Source: Acanthaster planci (Eukaryota > Echinodermata > Asteroidea > Valvatida > Acanthasteridae). From it: a DNA stretch of 24,253 bases. The stretch covers positions 78,058-102,310 of the forward strand of contig NW_019091558.1 of the NCBI RefSeq assembly GCF_001949145.1, written 5' to 3'. The notes beneath the pieces are model-generated. The model saw only the letters and a list, made by a program, of their open reading frames with translations, did no database searches and was not told the DNA's origin. Positions 19,675 to 24,253 of this stretch are shown piece after piece. The translations under genes were made by a program, and so were the position numbers. Numbering within the stretch: the first letter of the stretch is position 1; each line of letters begins with the position of its first letter.

Positions 19675-20466
19675 GCTCTGCATGGAGGATGACAACCAGT
19701 TTGGGGATCGGGTGCTCCAGAGACCTAACTGCCTAAGGGCCTGGCATGCTTGCCCTGGTTACTGATCCACGTGTCACCCATGGCCAATCTTACCTTACGG
19801 ACATGCTTGTCATCAGATGGGTAGACTTATTCAATCCGTGCAAGCAACCAATGATTCCATGACACATCCTCATCCTTCACGATCACCACATCTCTGGGGT
19901 TGTGTCCACTTCTGTTGAATTTGCTGATTCTGTAAAACTCTCTCCTCCAATGTATCCAGAACATGTTGATGAGATGTTGCACCCTCCTCCATTACTTGGT
20001 TGAATACAAGTCTTCTTGCTGGAAGTTTCCAGGAGGTGGAAGGAGATTCTTTGATTTCATGGTTAACCCTAACACTCCTCAGTCCTCCAACAGGTGAAGG
20101 ATTGAGGAGTGGTAGGGTTAATAAGTGATTAGGGGTCAGGGGTTCTAGATCATTGGGATCACTCAAGGGATCAATTGTTAGTAGCCTGCTGTTGATGGCT
20201 GTAGCCTCATACAGGAATGTACATAGGGACTCGTCATCGAGCTGAAGTCCAGACTGATGCATCAAGGTTTTCTGGATGTTGCGGGTAAAATGAATGAGAT
20301 GTTCTTACATCCCACCCATGTGGCTCGCAGAGGGAACATTGAAGATGAACTGCACGTAGTCGCATCCATCTTGAAGCAGGTAATTTCCAACCTTCTGGTG
20401 ATAAATCTCTGCCCAAGCTTTTTTAAACCTATTTTGTGCTGTGATGAAATTTGTTCTTCTATCTGA
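19675..20466 (-). pseudogene. BEL/Pao integrase core end and C-terminal domain
   Basis: Out of frame with the previous part, the core resumes as SDQRTNFITAQNRF (second Asp). FNVPSASHMGGM follows, then a stop and the E-H pair carrying the final Glu. The frame from 20265 reads MHQSGLQLDDESLCTFLYEA and LEPLTPNHLLTL, the usual segment before the C-terminal domain. That domain is seen below 19870 as DVSWNHWLLARI and VRKVRLAMG, with PIPKLVVIL near 19675-19705. Here the coding similarity ends. Confidence 0.82.
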
Positions 20467-21479
20467 TCAGAGTTGGTGTATTGGACCATATAGAGCAAGA
20501 ACCCCTCGGAGACCATTTATGAAGGTGTCAGTATTCAGTGAACCCAAAGTCTTCATGTGTACAGCTCTTGAGGCCATGCAGGTGAAAAGAAGGCCATACC
20601 TTTTCAATTCTTTTCTACCCTCCTTGATCACAAGTGGCCCAAAATCAGTCCATTCCACAATAAGTGAACGGTGGCGCTTTTGTGATCCTATCATGTGGTA
20701 GATCAGCCATCTTCTGCGTCTTGTTGAGCTGCCCAGTCTACAGCAAATGACACATCTTTTGATAAGTCTGGAGACAGCAGCACTCCCCCCAACTATCCAA
20801 TACCCGCCAGCCCGCAGCATGTTGAGTGTTACACCTCGCCCTTGGTGAGCAGCTTCTTCATGGTGATGGTTGATCAGTAGCTCTGTTAGATGCTGTCTGT
20901 TAGGTAGGATGACTGGATTTTTGGTTTCAAAGGAATCATCACATCTTTTTATACAGCCTCCCACTCTCATCATTCCTTCTTTATAAAGAAAGGGATCCAA
21001 TTTGTTGAGACAGCTGGCTTTCTTCAAATGGCGTCAGTTTTTCTCTAGAGTGCCTCCATCATTTCTCAAGCTTTCAAGTACAAAGATCTTGTCAGCAAAG
21101 GACTCCTTTTGCAGTTGTCTCAAGATTATCATTTCAGCTTGCTGTAGATCTTCAGCAGTTACTGGTTTCTTGACAGGTGATACTGGGGGTGCATTTTCGA
21201 ACTGATGGGTGATGTTTCTCCTCACAATGTCTCCTCAGGCGAGAGGTGAACCTCAGATAATTTCCTACTGCTCTCTTTGTACTGTGGCAGGTCGAGAAGC
21301 AGTTTAGGTGGGCCAAATCGAAACCTGCTTGGTGTGCACTAATTGCAGTAGCTTGAGTCTTCTTCACCTCTGGGTTTTCTGGTCTCATATAGAAATTTGG
21401 CTGATCATCATGTCTTAGAATTTCTTCCCTCCACAGCAATTCTGGCCCTGAAAGCCACAGTGACTTCTCAACAATTTGG
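20467..21479 (-). pseudogene. BEL/Pao integrase: linker, zinc-binding domain and start of the catalytic core
   Basis: After VEKSLWLSGPELLWREEI and an unconserved linker, the frame from 21027 reads LDPFLYKEGMMRVGGCI and then ILPNRQHLTELLINHHHEEA. This is followed by AHQGRGVTLNMLRAGGYWIV and CVICCRL, which together form the H-H-C-C integrase finger. The core begins VEWTDFGPLVIKEG, holding the first Asp of the D-D-E triad. FTCMASRAVHMKTLGSLNTD and LYGPIHQL follow, where the frame is lost. Stops and shifts disable it. Confidence 0.88.
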
Positions 21480-22361
21480 CTCACTGTCAGGCCCCGCGAT
21501 GCTGCATCAGCCAGATCGTCATTAGTGTCAACAAAGGAGAGGAGACATTCCTAATACGTCTGATTCTGTTTGCGACGAAGACATGGAACCGCTTTGAATT
21601 GTTGCATATGTATTCTAAGACCACACTACTGTCCGTCTGAAAGAACTCCTTGAAGTTGAGATCGAGTTCCTTCCTTGGGAATGAACTGACTCTGATAGAG
21701 ACAACGACTGCGGTCAACTCGAGGCGAGGTATTGTCACAGGCTTCAGAGGTGCTGCTGTAGACTTTTCCATCACTAACATGCAGTGTGCTCTTCGTTTAG
21801 AATTTGTGAGTCTCAAGTAGGAACACTGGCCACATCTAGAGTTACTTGCATCTGAGAAGTGATGCAGCTGGGCTGTCTGCACCTCACCAAAGTCAGTAGG
21901 TTTATAACATCTCTTTACGGACAATGATTGAAGGTTTTGCATGTCATTTCTCCATTGTTCCCATCTTGTTCTCTGTGTCTTAGGAAGTGGGTCATCCCAT
22001 CCGACAGACTCTCTGCACAGCTCTTGAAGGATCTCTTTATCCACCAGTAGACAGGTGCTAGTAAGCCCAGTGGGTCATAGACTGACATGATTGTGGAGAA
22101 TACGCCTCTCCTGGTAAGGGGTTTGTCTTGAAGTGTGATCCTGAATTTCAATCAGTCAGATTTGATGCACCATTGAACTCGCAAGGCTCTTTCCATAAGA
22201 AGATCGTCATAAAGAAGATTGACCTCTTTTATTCCTTTTGCATGATCTTCAGTAGGTACAAAGTTGGGTACTACCCTCAAATTGGAGACAAACTTGTGCA
22301 GATGAGGCCACCCTTCTTACAAAGTTGTCTGGTTTGGGATATCATGTCAACCGCTTCCACC
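21480..22361 (-). pseudogene. BEL/Pao RT connection and RNase H
   Basis: The minus frames read FRITLQDKPLTRRGVFSTIM and YDPLGLLAPVYW, then KEILQELCRESVGWDDPLP. RNase H boxes follow: LHHFSDASNSRCGQCSYLRL (first Asp), VTIPRLELTAVVV (Glu) and FFQTDSSVVLEYI (second Asp). The last Asp box is read in a shifted frame as DDLADAASRG near 21490-21520. So all four RNase H carboxylates survive, but in broken frames. The part at 22150-22361 is poorly conserved and out of frame. Confidence 0.85.
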
Positions 22362-23269
22362 TCAACTGAACTCAGTCTCATGATCTTTGGCTAGTTGTTT
22401 GAGTGCAAAGTTGGAGCATTCATGTGAGGACGCTGCCCTGAACAGGTGTACTTTCATGCAGAATTCACCTGACAGTTGATGATAGTTTCCACTAGGCCAC
22501 CAAAGGAACTTCAAGTAGTTTCTATGACTGGCACTGGCCCTGAACTGACGAAACACTCCCTTAACCTCCCACATGAATGCAACATTTTCCTGTCTGAATT
22601 TGCAGAGCACTCCCACCAGTCTATTTGTCAGATCTGGTCCTCTGAGCAGGTGAGAGTTGAGTGATTCCCCTCTGTACTGCGCACTACAGTCAAACACAAC
22701 TCTCAGCTTGTTGGGTTGCTTGACTCCATGATGCGGGATGTACCAAGAGGGACTGTCATGGCGTGGAGTGTCAGGCACAGCATATCCACTGGCAATAAGC
22801 ACATCTATAATCTTATACTGCTGTTGGTTGTCTTGATCTCGTTCAAATTTGCTTCCATGGTGTCCAAGTCTCTTGCTCGCAATAAACCCGTTGTTTGGCA
22901 AGTCTGGTTCACCATTCTTGAAAGGTAAGGCTGTCTCATAGTGGCCGTCTTCACTGAGGTGGGTGGTCTCTTCCATTATTTTCAGAAACCAGATGTCGTT
23001 TTGTGAAAATGACAGGTTTTCATCTCTTCCTTCACTGAAATCAGCTTCCAGCAAGCAAGTCACCCGACAGGGGCTAATTTCCTCCTTAGCTCTCATTCCT
23101 TGGGCAAACACTACATGACTTCTCTTAGTTTTGCCGTTGCAGCTCAGCTCTGCTATAAGTTCGCAGGCTGTCAATTGATGACTGAAACCAATCTTGTCAT
23201 CTGCATAGTTCTTGTACTCATCTTGCTTCATCACACCAACAACACTCTGTCCCAAATCTGTTCTCAACC
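22362..23269 (-). pseudogene. BEL/Pao reverse transcriptase (palm A box altered, YxDD deleted)
   Basis: This is the longest intact frame of the element (301 codons). It starts in TDLGQSVVGVM, passes SPSWYIPHHGVKQPNKLRVV and VFDCSAQYRGESLN, then HLLRGPDLTNRLVGVLCKFR. The palm A segment reads FMWEVKGVFRQFR, where relatives carry a catalytic Asp (C-D-V-E-x-M-F), so that Asp is Glu or misaligned here. It continues NYLKFLWWPSGN and KVHLFRAASSHECSNFALKQ, then KDHETEFS. The next readable text in another frame (SVEVEAVDMIS) is what normally follows the Y-V-D-D segment, so the piece with the catalytic pair is deleted. Such a copy cannot reverse transcribe. Confidence 0.9.
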
Positions 23270-23701
23270 CATAAGGTCCATCATCAACTAGTGGGATGAC
23301 TTCTCGCGGGGTTAAGGCTTTGGTGCAGTCATCTCACATGGCTGGACTGGCAGCAGGTGCTCCTGCAGTCTCAAAAGATGTGCATGTGGGCATGCCATTT
23401 CAGGACTGGGAATGTTGCTTCAGTAAGCAGGCATGATGTCCCTTGAATAGGTTGCCGGTAGAGGAATTTTCTTATTGCTGTTGTGAGTATGAACAATGAG
23501 TCCTTCAATTCTCTCACTGGGTACTCTCTCATCCTTGCTGGTCATTGTAGACAGAAAGAGATTGACCTTGACACCTTTCAGTCCCATGGCAATCTTGGTG
23601 GACGCAAGGATGATCGATGTGTCTAATTGGGTATCAAGAAGAGTGTAAACCATTCTCTCTTCAGGCCTTGATTGATGTGACAACCAAATTGGGACTACCA
23701 T
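23270..23701 (-). pseudogene. BEL/Pao aspartic peptidase domain
   Basis: The frame from 23701 reads VVPIWLSHQSRPEERMVYTL and then LLDTQLDTSIIL. D-T-Q is the active-site triad in the Pao peptidase form (D-T/S-G elsewhere). VKVNLFLSTMTSKDE and LPATYSRDIMPAY follow, as in this family. A frame change near 23420 breaks the linker, which resumes as CTKALTPREVIPLVDDGPYG and runs into the RT frame. Retroviral-type peptidases mature the polyprotein; this one is disabled. Confidence 0.85.
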
Positions 23702-23756
23702 AGTACTCTATGCAATGTTCCTTATTCACGGCTGTTTCAGCACGGAAAAGCGGTTG

Positions 23757-23768
23757 TGCGCATGCGCA
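23757..23768. promoter_or_regulatory. NRF-1-type site (TGCGCATGCGCA)
   Basis: A perfect 12-base palindrome matching the consensus YGCGCAYGCGCR at every position; rare by chance in AT-rich sequence. Confidence 0.65.
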
Positions 23769-23787
23769 AGATTTGCGCCATTTAAGT

Positions 23788-23801
23788 GCGCCCTCTTGTG
23801 G
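23788..23801. promoter_or_regulatory. CTCF-like core (GCGCCCTCTTGTGG)
   Basis: 12 of 14 positions match the GCGCCCCCTGGTGG form of the vertebrate CTCF core. Binding is unproven, and CTCF presence depends on the animal group. Confidence 0.35.
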
Positions 23802-23940
23802 TAAAAAGTACTATGAATATTAATGAGCTGAAAGGATCACCTTAATTAAATCCTTTTTGAGAGGCACTGTGTCAATGAATATTTATAGAATACGGCTTAT
23901 TAAAAAAACACAAAAGTGGCCTTTTAATTGTCAGTACGTT

Positions 23941-23952
23941 CGGCCATTTTGG
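23941..23952 (-). promoter_or_regulatory. YY1-like site (CCAAAATGGCCG on the minus strand)
   Basis: Matches the AANATGGC core of YY1 sites found near start sites of housekeeping genes. Short, so only supportive in context. Confidence 0.35.
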
Positions 23953-24098
23953 TTGCCGGATACGCGTGAGAAGAGTGTCTAAAAGTTAACGTCTGTTTGT
24001 GATTGATCGACGATTACGGGATTTTTGACCGTTGTTAAAGCCTCAAAAGCATTGCTCCTAGAGTTTTGCCAGTCTAGGCTTGACATTCAGCGTGAAGA

Positions 24099-24131
24099 AT
24101 GGACCTTTTACAATGTATTTGCGCTCTGTGA
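24099..24131 (+). other. Possible 10-codon upstream ORF in good start context
   Basis: AGAATGG gives A at -3 and G at +4. The frame reads MDLLQCICAL then TGA. The next ATG (24240-24242) also has purine at -3 and G at +4 and stays open to the window end (MVSWV). If the promoter reading is right, this would be a small upstream ORF in the leader. Confidence 0.2.
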
Positions 24132-24253
24132 ACTGTGCAAACCTAACGGTGCGCATTTGCAAGGCATTACACGACACGCTGATTTTTGCATTGATACACA
24201 ACATCTTGGAGGAATATCCACGAGAGCTCTACGTGCGTGATGGTTTCATGGGT

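Larger units (their letters stand above)
19675..23701 (-). mobile_element. BEL/Pao LTR retrotransposon, 5'-truncated and multiply disabled
   Basis: On the minus strand the order is aspartic protease, RT, RNase H, integrase zinc finger, integrase core and C-terminal domain, the pol order of BEL/Pao. The copy starts abruptly at 23701, with an in-frame stop just beyond, so gag and the 5' LTR are absent. Frameshifts and stops occur in every domain. The residual similarity is strong enough to read domain wording over 4 kb, so the insertion is old but not ancient. Confidence 0.9.
23702..24253 (+). promoter_or_regulatory. Likely promoter/5' region of a gene continuing right of the window
   Basis: Unlike the rest of the window this segment has several CpG-containing words and three recognisable vertebrate-type promoter motifs in 200 bases (NRF-1, CTCF-like and YY1-like, listed separately). 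Such a set is common upstream of TATA-less housekeeping genes. An open frame (24025-24240) without a good start and two ATGs in good context (24099 and 24240) follow downstream. The direction (+) is inferred from the order of motifs and ATGs; no splice or product is seen. Confidence 0.35.

Noticed and set aside
24025-24240. 71-codon plus-strand frame at the right end
   Set aside because: It begins with TTG, has no recognised motif and overlaps an ATG in better context in another frame; more likely leader sequence.
1-24253. CRISPR arrays, bacterial operons, rRNA or tRNA genes
   Set aside because: No regularly spaced repeats, ribosome-binding sites or cloverleaf-type sequences were seen; the content is clearly eukaryotic.

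Overview
The window reads as nuclear genomic DNA from an animal, most plausibly a marine invertebrate (a deuterostome such as an echinoderm, hemichordate or cephalochordate is a guess, not shown). The reasons are GT-AG-type splice sites around a 551-base open exon, long AT-rich non-coding stretches, and decayed copies of animal-type mobile elements. There are no bacterial operons, RNA genes or CRISPR arrays. Almost every long open reading frame is either a relic of a transposable element or chance.

Layout: (1) 1-621, minus strand: the 3' part of a tyrosine-recombinase element, with the recombinase C-terminal catalytic region (397-621) followed by an SGNH-hydrolase-like remnant (1-238). This pairing is known from Ngaro/DIRS-type retroelements. 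(2) 1190-1432: a decayed G-rich/purine-rich repeat. (3) 4559-5109, plus strand: one credible host-gene exon (Ser/Asn-rich, ending in a proline-rich stretch), with a possible phase-compatible last exon at 5968-6041. (4) 6.1-9.2 kb: a LINE on the minus strand (RT with a YVDD box), interrupted by one copy of a roughly 0.4-0.5 kb repeat whose second copy lies at 6079-6569. (5) 9.6-10.14 kb, minus strand: a broken coding remnant of unknown family. (6) 11.8-16.36 kb, plus strand: a CR1/L2-like LINE with a T-rich leader, a 2A-like DVHPNPGP motif, an endonuclease fragment and an RT with FADD. (7) 16855-18777: a 1.92-kb DNA transposon with CAG...CTG termini, TA target duplication and TAACTCGA-type subterminal repeats (pogo/Tigger-like), carrying a degraded zinc-finger-like reading frame. 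(8) 19131-19440: a near-perfect 33-bp hairpin followed by a short segment with a hammerhead-ribozyme-like core, resembling Penelope-type element ends. (9) 19675-23701, minus strand: a 5'-truncated BEL/Pao retrotransposon (protease, RT, RNase H, integrase), RT-dead by loss of its YxDD box. (10) 23702-24253: a likely promoter or regulatory segment with a perfect NRF-1 palindrome, a CTCF-like site and a YY1-like site.

The elements do not work together. They form a layered graveyard in the introns or flanks of at least one host gene. The points of most interest are the recombinase plus SGNH pair, the hairpin/hammerhead-like unit, the 2A-like motif, the nested insertion in the minus-strand LINE, and the clustered housekeeping-type promoter motifs at the right end.
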